From positions 310,001 to 374,000 of the forward strand of contig NW_026516234.1 in the NCBI RefSeq assembly GCF_025602895.1: a stretch of 64,000 nucleotides of DNA. Direction: 5' to 3'. Positions 35,694 to 47,800 of this stretch are shown in pieces. The translations under genes were made by a program, and so were the position numbers. This DNA comes from Polychytrium aggregatum. Lineage: Eukaryota; Chytridiomycota; Chytridiomycetes; Polychytriales. Each line of letters begins with the position of its first letter. Position 1 is the first letter of the stretch. A model generated the notes under the pieces. It searched no databases and was not told the origin of the DNA. It saw nothing but the letters and a program-made list of their open reading frames with translations.

Positions 35694-37296
35694 ATGGTCT
35701 TCATCGAGAACTGGGACGATTTCCAAAAGGCCGTCGTCGACCTCTACCAGGTTGCCCCGGACAGGGTATGGCTGCCCCTCCGCTTGCCGTCGCTCCCTCG
35801 GCTGCTCTTGCGATGGCCTGGCCCCGGTTTTCGACTACAACGGCCCAGATCAGGCGGGATGCCTGTGGATTCTGCGATTGCTCCTTGCAGCCTTTCGAGA
35901 TCGTGGTGGCCGTCGTGGCCATCGGGACCTCTTGGCTGTCTCCTTCTCCATGGAACCGCTCTCCCGAGGCCTGTTTTCTATCCCGCGATGGGCTGCATGA
36001 ATGCACCAGAGTTCGCCTGGGCTGGTCTGGCATGCCCTTCTTCTGAACCCACCAAACCTTCCCTCTCTCTTGGCTCCGTTCAGACCAGATATCTGGCGAA
36101 ATACCGGCATTGCGAGGGCAAGCTCGAACTCAAGGTCACCGATGGCCCTGTCGTAAATATCGCTCGTTGCTGCGTCTTGAGTCGCCCGTGTCCATGAACG
36201 CCGCGAGTTTGGGCTTCCCCCTCCTCCCAGAGCGCTCTCGACTGCTTACCTCTCTTGCCAAGATGCAGTCCTCACCGCCATATTCTCATCGTCATGCCTT
36301 TTCTTTCAATCGAACGCCGACTATCCAAAATACGGATCCGCTTCTTGCGGCCGATCGGTGGCCCGGTGACCCTATGGAACGGTGAATGAATATCCGTCGG
36401 CGATGCTGATGGGCTCGGGACCACGATCAAATACTGCGTCAACGGACCTGTCCTGCCAAACCCCGGGGTGCTCGAACATGTCGTGCTCCGATATAACCTG
36501 CTCGAATATGGTCCGCTCGGATATATCATGCCGAAACGCCTCTGCCGTTGACGATGCAACGCTCTTAACCATGGAATCGTATCTGATCGCTGTCACTTGC
36601 TTTGGATCCTTCGACAAACCCGCTCGCAAATGGGGGGGGGAATGAATTCGATTCCACCAACGCCAAATATCCTCAATGTCGATGGGCCCTGACTACCCCT
36701 TGTTCTCCATCGCGCAATCGCCCACTTTGCCATAAGTGTCTGAAATACAAGACGGATCGGTCCCAAGATCTGAAGAAGTTCGAGCGGCTGAACCGCATCC
36801 TGATGTCCAAGATGCAACAGCGAAAGGAAGTTGATGCGATGCAGGTGGACGGTACGTGAAATCGACCGAGAGGGACACTGGACGGACCTGAACTGGACCG
36901 AGTTTCGCTGAGTTGGGCTGGCGGCGGATCTGCTGTCGATCTCGCCGGCCTAATTTATTTGCCAGTTCGTCGGGGCAGTGTCCTGTGTGAATGTCAGCCT
37001 CGATCGATGCGACACTTGGTTGCACCGTCTAGCACAACTGCTCATGCAGTCACGATGCTCTGATAATCGCTAACACATCTTTGATGGGCTGGGGGTGAAT
37101 CGGGTCGCAAATCGGCAAAGCAGACAACATCATTCCAGCGGAACAAGCGGCACCAATGGCACCAGTGGCGACAACGGCCTCCCTCCCAGCACCATCCGCT
37201 CCGGCCCCATCAAAGCCTCAGGCGTCGACCTCCGCCAAGCAGACACCGACAGGATCGGCTGGCGGACGGAAAGGCAAAAAAAAGAGCCACCGATAA
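35694..37296 (+). CDS. SRP9: Signal recognition particle 9 kDa protein homologue
   Basis: Four exons (35694-35765, 36084-36152, 36737-36851, 37124-37296) give 142 residues. The first 75 residues match SRP9: MVFIENWDDFQKAVVDLY, TRYLAKYRHCEGKLELKVTD, then VCLKYKTDRSQDLKKFERLN. SRP9 with SRP14 binds the Alu domain of SRP RNA and causes elongation arrest. The extension of about 65 residues (Ala/Pro-rich, then GGRKGKKKSHR) is absent from animal SRP9 and resembles the basic tails found in fungal SRP proteins. Exon 4 is supported by an exact phase join and by the basic ending. Dikarya carry a strongly diverged SRP21 instead, so the canonical form supports an early-diverging fungus. Confidence 0.9.
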
Positions 37297-38351
37297 GCCT
37301 GCGTGCTGTGACATATTGCACAATGGCGGTGACACCACCACCACGACCATCACCGTCACCGTCGCAACTACCACTTTCTTTCCCCCCCCCCTCGGCCCGT
37401 CGGTGGTATTTCCTGTCGCCTGCAACGCCAGCAGCCACCATCGACATCTGTGCGTGCTATTGGGTCAACCTGGAGATGAATACAGACAAATGCATGCCAT
37501 GCATTTGGAACCTATCCGGAGCTGAGGCGCGATGCGCTCTTGTAGAGAGAGTCGCTGAGAAGAGGAGGTGGTCGCTATCGGTGGTGACTTTGATCAGCCA
37601 TGTGCAACAGAGCTTGACCTTTGCTTGATGCGCCCCAAGAAACACACCCACCAAGCTCACACGGATCGCATCGTGGCCATTGTCGATCTGTTGTGGTTCT
37701 ATAGATTCTCGTGTGCAGGTTCAATTCACAGGAAGGAAACAACATCAGGTTCTCGGATGGCGGACGATGCAGTGCCATTTACACAAGGGAGGGGGTGGGA
37801 GGAGAGAACAATAGAGGGAACGATGGAGAGAAGAAAAGCAGGATAGTGACCAACAGGCCAAAAAAGGGTGCAGAAAATGAAACAGCAGAGGATCGTGATG
37901 GTCGTGACTCATATTGGGGGGACGGGAATGACAGTCTGGCAAAGCCGGCCTGCATACACAGAGCGGAAGAGACGAGTGGCTGTTGCCAGCACCACCAGAG
38001 ACTGAAGCGAATTAGCAACAACGGGGTCCAATCGGGCCAGCATATCAAGCAGCGAGAGGGAATATGAAGAAAGTCGACAGGCTCCTTGTGTGGGTGTGGG
38101 AGCGGGTGTGTGTGAGTGTGAGTGTGCGTGCGGGTGGTGTGCATAAGTACTCGGATCGAGGAGCTGCAAAGTATCACGTCGTCTCTCGCAGCGACTTTTG
38201 TGTCATGGAGATCAGGATTACGCGGGAACAGATCCTCGTTCGTTTCTGGAGGGCGGGTGGCGATATCCTTGTGTGTGACAGAGCCACAGACTTGAAAGAG
38301 ATTGCGATACACCACTCATCATAGAGGAGAGAGGGGCTGAATGGTGAGCGC
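37297..38351. other. Convergent intergenic region
   Basis: 3' flanks of SRP9 and of the membrane-protein gene at 38352. A GT-rich stretch lies at 38088-38140. No gene recognised. Confidence 0.5.
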
Positions 38352-40136
38352 TTAGGTCAGCACGACATCGGTTTCGAGCTTGACATCGCAGACCTTGCCC
38401 TTGCAGTACAAAAAGCGGCTGTATCCTTGTCCGATCGTCTTCCGGATAAACAGCGACACCCCGATGCAGCACCACTGCCAGATCGACAGCACCGACAGCA
38501 GGATAGCAGTTGCCAGGACCGGGAAGTAGTGCATGTTCAGGGTGTGGGCGGGGGTGCCGTCAAAGAGCGGTGCGATGATGCCCAGAGCGCTGACCACGCA
38601 CAGGAACGTGGCCAGACATAGAAGCATGTGGATCGTCAGCAGCAGGCGGGACTCGATCCGGAGGATCACAAAGCCCAGGATGACCGTAGCCACCGCGACA
38701 GGAATCGAGACGATCAGCCGGAAGAGAGCAAAGGTTGAGGAGGTGATGGCCAGGAGGGGAGAGGCCTTGGTCAGCACAAAGATGTACTGGATCATGGTCG
38801 TGACCAGGAAGGTGCTGTTGAACTCGACCAGCATGTGGTGGACTTGGTACATGGTGAAGGTTCGCTTGGTGCGATAGAGGGGCCCGATTTCGCTGTTGAG
38901 GATTGGTTGGTAGAGTTGTGGTAAGAGAATGCACAGCAGGACGGCAACGTGGGACGGATCCCAGCAAGAGTCGATCACCACCGCAGACGCAGGATGTTGG
39001 CGTACCGATAGATCTCGAATGTCCGAGCAAATGCCAGGGGCACGGCAAATCCGACCAGCGACACAACGCTGAGGCAGCGAAGGATGATGAACAGAATCTG
39101 CACGAGAAAGGTCCCGGAACGAGAGGGTCAGCATCGTTAGTGAAGACTTGATGAGGAGGGCTTGGGCTCGGATTCAAGGTCCTCTCTCTTGACTGTAGCC
39201 GAATGTGCAAGTCAAGGATTTACCTCCAGGAACGATGCGCCGTATGTGCTGATGCAGGTCAGGGTTTGCCCTGGGCTCGTGCCGGTTCGGATCGCTATGG
39301 TGAGCTCGACGATGATGTCGAATATGCCATAGACGGCCATCGAGTACATCTTGACGACGTTCTTGTTGAGAATGGCGCACCACACCATGTAGCAGCCGTA
39401 GTGGATCCACAGCCATGTGATGATTTGGAATCTGTGGGCGGTGGCAGATGGACGGTGCAGCAGGACCGGATTGGAGCAAGATCGAGATCGAGATAGATCG
39501 AGATAGATCGGAGAGCGAGGCAAGAAATCAAAGATCCCGATCAGAACATGAGGCGCAGATGATGTGATTGAGTTGTGGAGTGCCGTCGGATCACCGGCTG
39601 AGGGTCGGGAGAGTGAGCGGGCCAGCGATCGCTCGTGAGGGTCGTCCAGAGCAAACTTACACGATGACGGCCTGGATGTTGTTGATATTGAAGTCGAGGG
39701 TGGCTTGCGTGAGGCCAAAGGGGAGATTGCAAAAGCCGCCGTTGTAGATGGCAATGTAGATGGCCAGGCTAGTGAGCCGAATGAAGCTCATGGCGGCGGT
39801 GAAGCCGTTGTAGAACAGCAGCGACAGCCTCGACCACTTGTGCTGTTTGTTTTTCAAGGGCGCATGGAGACGGTCAGCAAGAGTGGCAGGGAGCTGGTTG
39901 GGTGAACGGGAGGGGGCTCGGGGATATGTGAGGGGAGACAACGGGCTGATACAGGGGGGCTGGCCCCGACCCGGTCCCATCAGCGGGCCGGACTGATGCT
40001 GGAAAGAGCGTTGGTGGGATGGGCAAAGCCAGACAATGTCGACAGAAGAAGCCAGGCAGACACTTGCCTCGGGGACATCGGCGGGCCAGTAGCGGTTCAC
40101 CAGATAGGCCCACAGCTTGCTCGCTTTGGAGGGCAT
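38352..40136 (-). CDS. Unrecognised polytopic membrane protein
   Basis: Five exons (40068-40136, 39661-39842, 39224-39431, 38979-39097, 38352-38892) give 372 residues with phases closing. The first intron uses a GC donor in perfect context (GAG|GCAAGT). About eight hydrophobic segments are visible, including FIRLTSLAIYIAIYNGGF, IITWLWIHYGCYMVWCAIL, MAVYGIFDIIVELTIAI, LFIILRCLSVVSLVGFAVPL, TFLVTTMIQYIFVLTKASPL, LIVSIPVAVATVILGFVIL, LLLTIHMLLCLATFLCVVSA and VLATAILLSVLSIWQWCCIG. The N-terminus (MPSKASKLWAYLVNRYWPAD) is cytosolic-like and no signal peptide is seen. No family motif was found, and it does not look homologous to the tandem pair at 12-16 kb. Function unknown; it may be a receptor-like or transport protein. 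Confidence 0.82.
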
Positions 40137-41423
40137 GGACAGCGATGGGATCTTGGCGAGGAAAGGGAGCTGGCGAGACGGAGGAGCAGGAAAGACAGAG
40201 GAGCAGGAAAGACGGAGGGGAGGGGGCGCAAGCAACGACAGCCGAGAGCACAGAGGAGCCAGCGAAGGACTGGACCAGGACAGCGTTTATGGTGCCTGAT
40301 GGCGCAGATTTTGGGTTTTTGAAGGCTGATCGAGACGGGGCAGAGCGACAACCCAGGACGGGAACCGGATGAGGCCGACAAGGCTATCTGGCGACCGAGG
40401 CAGCGAGGGGAGCGTTTTTGCAGCCAGGTCTGTGTCGGCGGAAGAACGGAAAGGCACGAAAGCGGGGCAACAAAGGATGCAAGAAGGCAAAGACGGGCCG
40501 GAGAAAGGCGCGAGGAGCGAGACCTGTGGTGGTGGTGGTGGGGGAGGGCGGATGGACGGATATTGAGGGCGAAGGAGAAAGATGGGGTGCGAGCGCCGGG
40601 GCAGACACGCCGACGGTTGTATGAACAAATTGAACGAAACGGACGAAATGAACGAAACGGACGAAATGAACGAAACGAGCGAAATGAACGACAGTCGTTT
40701 GTGTTGGCCAGCAACGCCGGCTGGATTGCATCGACCTGCCTCACCAGCAGTGCAGTTGGACTGTGCTGGCATTCAACTGGCAGAGACGCACTCGGCAACC
40801 GCAACCACGCGGCAGCCGGTGCCACCAGCGGCCACTGGTGCGAACGAGCGCAAGCATGCATCCGCAAAGGCGACGACCGAGCAGCCCCCCGCACGGGCCA
40901 GCCCGACAACAGCACCCAAACAGCACGCAGGCGCAGGGAGCGCCGCCGGTGCCAAAGAAGGGCCGCGGCAACCCTGGCGAGGACGGCTCCGGCTGGCTGG
41001 CTCAGACTCGCTGGTTCAGACTCGCTGGTTCAGACTCGCTGTTCAGACTCGCTGTTCAGACTTGCTGGTTCAGGTCGGCGGTACTGTCCAATGTCGGTTC
41101 TGCCCAAGTGGTCCCAGCCGCACGGGATCTGGCGCGCCTGTGACCGCGTGCTTGTGTTGTGCTGTGTTGCGGTGCAGTCTCGCGCTGTGTTGTGCGGTTG
41201 TGTACTGAGAGCCGGCGTGCTGGCGCGCCGTGCGACGTGCATTGTCACACAGTTCCAATCCAGCCAATCCAGCCAACCAAGCCAACCAAGCCAATCCAGC
41301 CAGTCAAGCCAACCAAGCCAGCAACTTTTTTTTTGTGCAGCAATCCTCGATCGTTTTGCTCGCTGCTGTCTTTTGTCTCCATCGACGAGCCGCTCCTTGG
41401 ATCTCCCCGTCCATATCTGCACC
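40137..41423. other. Divergent intergenic region with three minisatellites
   Basis: Upstream of both the membrane-protein gene (minus) and zuotin (plus). It contains a 15-bp repeat (AACGAAACGGACGAAATG type) at 40628-40692, a 14-bp repeat (CTCGCTGGTTCAGA) at 41008-41073 and a 9-bp repeat (CCAATCCAG/CCAACCAAG) at 41264-41320. Long frames here follow these repeats. Confidence 0.6.
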
Positions 41424-44376
41424 ATGACCCTGTCGTTCCTCCTCCCCCCTCCCCCTGCCGACTGGGACAAAGAGCGCGAGTTCAAGGTCCTCAAGAAGCT
41501 CACCAAGTGCTCCGACAAGACCGTCGAGCCCGTCGGCCATGAGTTCCTGGCCTCAGCCCGCCGCTTCCGCACCCAGCGCACCATCGAGGAGGATGAAGAG
41601 CTCCAGGCCGCCCTGCTCGGCGCCGAGGGCGACGATCTCAACATGGACGATGATGAGCCCGAGACCCCGGCCCTGCTCCGCAGCAACCCCTCGGAGTGGA
41701 AGGTGACGAATTGCAGCCGTCTTGTCTCCCGCATCCCAGCACACAATGCGTCTGCATCCTCTGTCAATCTCTGTCAATCTCCGGTCTAATCGAGGCTGGC
41801 TTGTCTTCCACCATCGGGTCCATGTCCGCTCCTGCAGAAACAAGATCACTATGCCGTCCTTGGTCTCTCCAAGCGTCGCTACCTTGCCAGCGAAGAGGAC
41901 ATCAAGCGTGCCTGTAAGCCCTCGCCTGTCGCTCCAACCGATCTCATTCAGCCGCATCCCACAGTTGCACCCCGAGCGAGCCAGACACTGATCGCCTCAC
42001 TCCCGCCTAACTTCCAGACCGCCGCAAGGTCCTGAAGCACCACCCTGACAAGAAGGCTGCCGGTGGAAACACCATGGATGACTCGTTCTTCAAGTGCATC
42101 CAGAAGGGTGAGTAGTCTGCTCACTACACAGCAACGCAAAAATCCACGATCGTTGTGGTGGCCCCTGCCGCTGTGTCGTTGTGTCATTGTGTCATTGTGT
42201 CGTTGTGTCGTTGTGTCATTAGCAGTGACACCTGAGGCCTCTGTGTCTATGACTCGTCCGGTGCTCGGGTCAGGCCATTCGCCAACGTTTCGACTGTTCC
42301 TTTCCGCATGTCTCGACGATCGACTGACCGCACTCTAATCGACACTCTGCAGCTTGGGAAGTCATCTCGGATCCCTCCCGCCGCCGCATCTGGGACTCGT
42401 GCGACCCTCAGTTCGACGACCGCCTCCCCAACCCCAGCCAGAAGGGCGATTTCTTCTCCATCTACGGCCCTGTCTTTGAGCGCGAGTCCAGGTTGGTGGC
42501 ATTGCCTATTTCGCTGGCTCCAAGCTTGATGCAATGCCCTGCTGCCCTGCGAATGCTGACCGCTCGTTCATCGTTTGTTCATTGCTGCTGGTGCATAGAT
42601 TCTCCAAGATCCTCCCCGTTCCCACCGTTGGTGATGCTGACTCGACCCGCGAGGAGGTCGAGGCATTCTATGACTTCTGGTACCGCTTCGAGTCCTGGCG
42701 TTCGTTTGAAATGATGGACGAGGAGGACACCGATGGCATCGAAAAGTAAGTATCTGGGCGCTCTCCGATGGCCATGCTGCCTGGCGAACGCTGTGGATGC
42801 TGCGACCAAGACCTGGTCGATCCGTCTGTGCCTATCGTGCATCGATCGACCGATCCGCGCGCTCATCGCTGTCTCCCGCCAACCTTCTCCAGCCGCGAAG
42901 AGAGACGCTATCTCGACAAGAAGAACAAGGCCGCCCGCACCAAGCGAAAGAAGGAGGACAACGCCCGCGTCATCCGCTTGGTCGAGCAGGCTTTCAAGCT
43001 CGATCCCCGTATCCAGCAGTTCAAGGACGCCGAGAAGGCTGCCAAGGACGCCAAGAAGCGAGAGAAGGAGGCCGTCCAGAAGGCCGCCGAAGAGGAGGCT
43101 CGTCGCCAGGTCGAGGAGGCCCAGCGTGAGAAGGAGCGCCAGGAGACCGAGGAGAAGGAGCGTGCCGCCCAGGAAAAGAAGGAGCGCGAGGCCAAGAAGA
43201 ACGCCATCCGCAAGCAGAAGAAGGATCTCAAGCGCTTCATGCGCGACAACGGCAACCTGCTGCCCGACTCGGCCACTCCCCAGGAGATCGAGGAGCAGCT
43301 CGCCAAGCTCGACGCCATCGTCGAGGGCTACGAGGCTGACGAAATCGAGTACTTCCGCACCCGCCTGGAGGATGCCGTTTCCCAGGGACTGGATGCCCTG
43401 AACGAGATCTTTGGTGCCGAGGTAGGGCCTGATCTCGCACGAGTGCTGCCAACTCTGGATCTGATCGCTGCCGACACTAGACTTGATCGCCGCCGATTGG
43501 CCTCCTTTGTGACGATCTTTGCTGATCTTTTGTCCCTCCCCCCCCCCGCATTTTGATTCGCTCGCCACAGTTCGAGGCCGCCAAGAACCTCGAGGCCACT
43601 CGTGCTGCTCGTGCTGAGGAGCTGGCCAAGCACATCGCCACTAGACAGGTTGCCCCCAAGGCCGAAACCCCCAAGCCCGCCCCGGCCCCTGCTGCCCGTC
43701 CTGCTTGGAGCCCCAAGGAGATCAACGCTCTGATCAAGGCCGTCAAGAACACCCCATCCGGCACCCAGCAAAAGTGGGAGAAGATTGCCGACTACGTCAA
43801 CACCCACGGCGGCGCCAACGCCAACCGCTCGGCTGCCGAGTGCATCGAGAAGAGCAAGGAGGTCTCCTCGGGTGCCGCCGACCGCCTGGCGCTCCAGTCC
43901 CAGGGCGGCAAGAAGAACGATGCTGTGATTACCGAGCAGCCTTCTGTCAAGGATACCCCTGCGACCCCGACCACCCCCGCGTCGACTTTTGTGGTCCCTG
44001 AGGGTGGTGACTGGACCACTGACCAGCAGACTGCCCTCGAGGCCGCCATGCGAAAGTTCCCGGCCATGACCTTCCGCGAGAACCCCAAGGAGCGTTGGGA
44101 GAAAATTGCCGGCGAGATCTCTGGCAAGAGCGCCAAGGATGTCCAGAAGCGTGTCAAGGTAAGGCCGATGCAGCGTTGGCGTGGTCCTGGATTGCGTGTG
44201 GATGGGTGTTTCCCTCACCGCGAGACTCATGGCGTGTCGGCGAACTCGGAGGCACTCGGATGGCGTATTATTGGAGGTGGTACCCTGTCTCAGCCCCACT
44301 GACGAGCTTGTGCCTGCTGCATCAACAGGAACTTGCCGACCTCGTCCAGAAGAAGAAGAAGAAGGGCGGAAAGTAA
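41424..44376 (+). CDS. Zuotin / DNAJC2 (ribosome-associated J-domain co-chaperone)
   Basis: Eight exons (41424-41702, 41838-41913, 42018-42107, 42353-42491, 42599-42745, 42893-43421, 43571-44158, 44329-44376) give 631 residues. The J domain (about 95-170) has DHYAVLGLSKRRYLASEEDI and the catalytic HPD in LKHHPDKK. A charged ribosome-binding/coiled-coil segment (about 245-380) follows, then two SANT/Myb-like repeats (from about 466, AWSPKEINALIKAVK, and from about 567, DWTTDQQTALEAAMR) and a lysine-rich end. Partnered with an Ssz1-type Hsp70, it forms the ribosome-associated complex that stimulates nascent-chain folding by Ssb. The two SANT repeats follow the animal/plant MPP11 design; Saccharomyces zuotin lacks them. 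Confidence 0.96.
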
Positions 44377-44860
44377 GCGCCACGCAGCACACAAGAATGG
44401 CGAGCCGTGAGCGGCCATGCAGCAAGCAGCACCTCCGAGTGATTGCTCAGCCTGCACCCACAGCGGCCTGTTGCGGCCCTTGAATACATACATATATCTT
44501 TACTTTTGGGCTGCTGGGCCACAGCGAGCCGAGCCATCTATGCTCGCACTGGATTGTCGCGGTGCGGTTGTCGAGACGGTGTGGTTGTCGATGCGATCCA
44601 GAACCAGCACATTCCGTCGGTGAAGCCATCCACTGGCCGCCCTGCGCGCCACCCCCGGTCCGCTCGCCCTGGCCACACAACCCATCGCAGCCTCCGCAAG
44701 CATCCGCGCCGGACTTGACTTCATTGCCGCCGGGGCTTGAAGCCAGCCAAACTCGCTCGACTCTCCTGCCGGCTGCATCTCTCCATTGCCCGCATCGGCC
44801 GCATCGCCGTCCATCCTGCTGCACGGCCGCAACGGCTCTCTTTCCCGATCCTCTGCAGCC
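44377..44860. other. Intergenic
   Basis: Promoter and 5' UTR region of the secreted hydrolase. No TATA box or other gene was seen. Confidence 0.4.
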
Positions 44861-47800
44861 ATGACTCCCGTCTCCATCGTCTCGCTGCTGTGCGTCCTGT
44901 TGGCCATCCAGGTCGGGAAGCCCGCTGTGCCAGCTCGCCGCTCGGAGATGGAGGACAATCGTCGATCTCTGAAGCACATGCTCTGACCATGCGGCTTCGC
45001 TCTGGTGCATATCCGGCTCGTTTAGGTGCACGCCAAGACGCAGATGCCCTTGGTTCTCGATGACCCTCAGGACAACTCTCCTCAAATGCCCGAAATCTGG
45101 GAGGTAACGACCCGCTCCCTGGCTCGTTGCATCGGGCCTGGGCCGCTCTCCCGCCACCACCATCGCCAGCACCACCATCATCGCCATCATGGCTGCTGCT
45201 GTCAGGGGCGACACATGCAGATCCTCATGCAGCGACTCGGTCTGACTGGTGCTCCATACTGTCAGGTCCTTGGCCCTTTCCCAGTTGGCCCGCGAGAACT
45301 CGGTGCCGATCCTCTCAGCGCCTATGGTGAGACCCGCCAAGCATCCAAGTTTGTGCCCATAGCATATGGAAGCGATGGGACCGGCGAGCCTGACACCTTT
45401 CTCTTCTCCCACCCTTGCTCTGCCCTTGCCTTGCCCCTCGGCTCAGGCGGCTTTGAGAAGCTACCATACTCGACAACCCAAGGCTATCCGTCCGAACTGG
45501 CGACAGGTGGCTACGTTTACTGGCGGCAGGTCGTTTCGCATGGCGACACTGTTGGCCCAGTTCTCTACAACAACGTTCGCTGGGACTTTAACGAGGGCCC
45601 ATTCGGTAAGGCCAACCTCTCCCGTCCCTCCGCAGAATCCGTGAACGAACGACGCCCGGCCACGCAATCGGAAGGCGACATTGGCAGACGCGGCGCAATC
45701 GTTGCCAGAGGAGATGGCCGTCTCTGCCGCTGCTGATGCTGCTGATGCTGCTGCTTTCGTATCGTTGTTGGTTGCGTCCGCGGTTGCTCGCTTGGCTGGC
45801 ATATCACTGACGGCAACGTCGGCCAGGATGGACATCGCTGCATCACAGCACGTACTTCCGCAGCACCCTGCATGTCCCCAAATCGGGCATCTATCTCGTC
45901 CAGTTTGCGAACGTCATTTCGTTCAAGATCGACGAACATGCGTACGTCGGCAACGTCTATGGCTACGACCACTCGTCCGAAAACGCCATCTATCTGGAAG
46001 AGGGCAATCACAAGCTCTACATCTGTGCCATCATGGACGTGCGAATCAATGGAGGGTAAGCGTGGGAGGGATGCAAGCAGCACCATGTGTCCGGCGACAT
46101 TACGCCGATCGCTCGAGGCTGATCATCGAACCACGTCGTCATTCTCCAATATGCCGCTTCTAGCCATATACCGCCCCGGGTTGTGTTCACCGGCAGCTTC
46201 ATTCCTGCCGAGACTGTAGCGGAGGCATACCAACACAGCGTTGTCGCCATCCTCGGAGACTCGATTGCTCCCGAGGCGATGAACGGCCAGCTGATTACCC
46301 CGTATGCGTCCGTGACGATCCTCAACGCCAACGTTTCGTACCACGGCGGCAACATGAACTTTGGCTGGGTGCAAATCGCCGATGTCGTCGTGACCGACCC
46401 GACGCTCCCGCCCGACCAGACTCGAGCGATCCAGGCTCGGATTCCGCTGCTGTATTCGCTGCGTCTTGCTCCTGGCCAGGTGCTACCGATCCCGATCGAG
46501 CTCAGCGTCAAGGACGACACCGTTCCGCTGCCAAAGAAGCTCGCAGTGACGATCAAAATGATGTGCATGGACGACTGGGAGTCCTTTGATGTCAGCGCGG
46601 GAGAGCTGGACCTCGTCACGCGAGAGTGGGGCACGCAGGCCTACAAGATCACTTTCATGGACTTTGACGACTCTGTCCACTATGGTAGGATCATTGCTGG
46701 ACGAGAGTTTGCTGGCTCCTCTGCAAGGCGAGGGATTGCGTTGTTTCAATGGGATGGGATGGGATGGTATCTTTGCCGCCGCATCCTTCTGAGATCTCCT
46801 TCCTCCGATTATCGCATCATTCCCACACAGCGATGGTCAGGCCGCCAGCAAGATCGTGCGTGAGCGATGCCACGCAAAAGTGTCCCGTCCTCCTGGCTTT
46901 GCACGGGTAAGCTCGTTGTGCATACTTGTGCTCCTCCTCCTCTTGAGCAGCCTGAGCTGAAACATGTTCGTCTCAACACCAGGGCCGGTGTCGAGGCCAG
47001 TGCCCAGTTTTGGACCAACGCCTATCGACAGCAGAAATACGCATGGGTATGTGCCGAAGCAGGCGATGGTGGGAGAGGCTCTGGCTGGTGGCGTGCTGCA
47101 TGCCGCACATGCCGCTGTCTGCTTTGATGGGCAGACTTTTGGTCGTGAAGTAAAGGCGCTTGGGTTTATCATGCACCAGCCGCCACCGGTCCTGTTCTAA
47201 CTGCGACGATCTGGTTTTTCCGACGGATCTGCCTCTAGACCGTTTTCCCAACTGGAAGAACGCCCTGGTAGGCACCCGCGGGCTGACTGATGCCTGTTCT
47301 CGCTTTGATGCGCGGTGGAATAACGACCATGTCGTCTTGAGCACCAAATCAGCGATGTGCTCTGGCCGTGCCATTCACAGCCGACACCACGCTCGAGGGG
47401 CGTTGTGCTTTCGTCCCTGTCTGTGGCTGCGGATATGATCAAGAGCCGAAAGGAGCGGCAATAGTAGCCGTTGCCTCTCGCTGCCACTCGACTGAAACGG
47501 CTCTGTGCATGTCTAGGGGATTCGATTGGCACGGACCATCGCACCTGAACGTCGAGGCAGCCCTCTGGGCCTTGCGCGAGCTGCCCGGGGTTCCAGTCGA
47601 CGAGCGCGCTGCCGTCGCTGTCGACATTGAAAAAATCGCTTATTCCGGTGAGCAACCTTGCTGTAGTGTGTGGCTCGACTCTGCGCACGACTTGGAGGGG
47701 TCGTCATCTTTGTGCTCGTCCTCACGCTCGCGGCTTCTGCTGCTGCCTCGGCTCCAGGTCACAGCAACGGCGGCCAAGGAGCCTGGTGGATGATCAGCCA

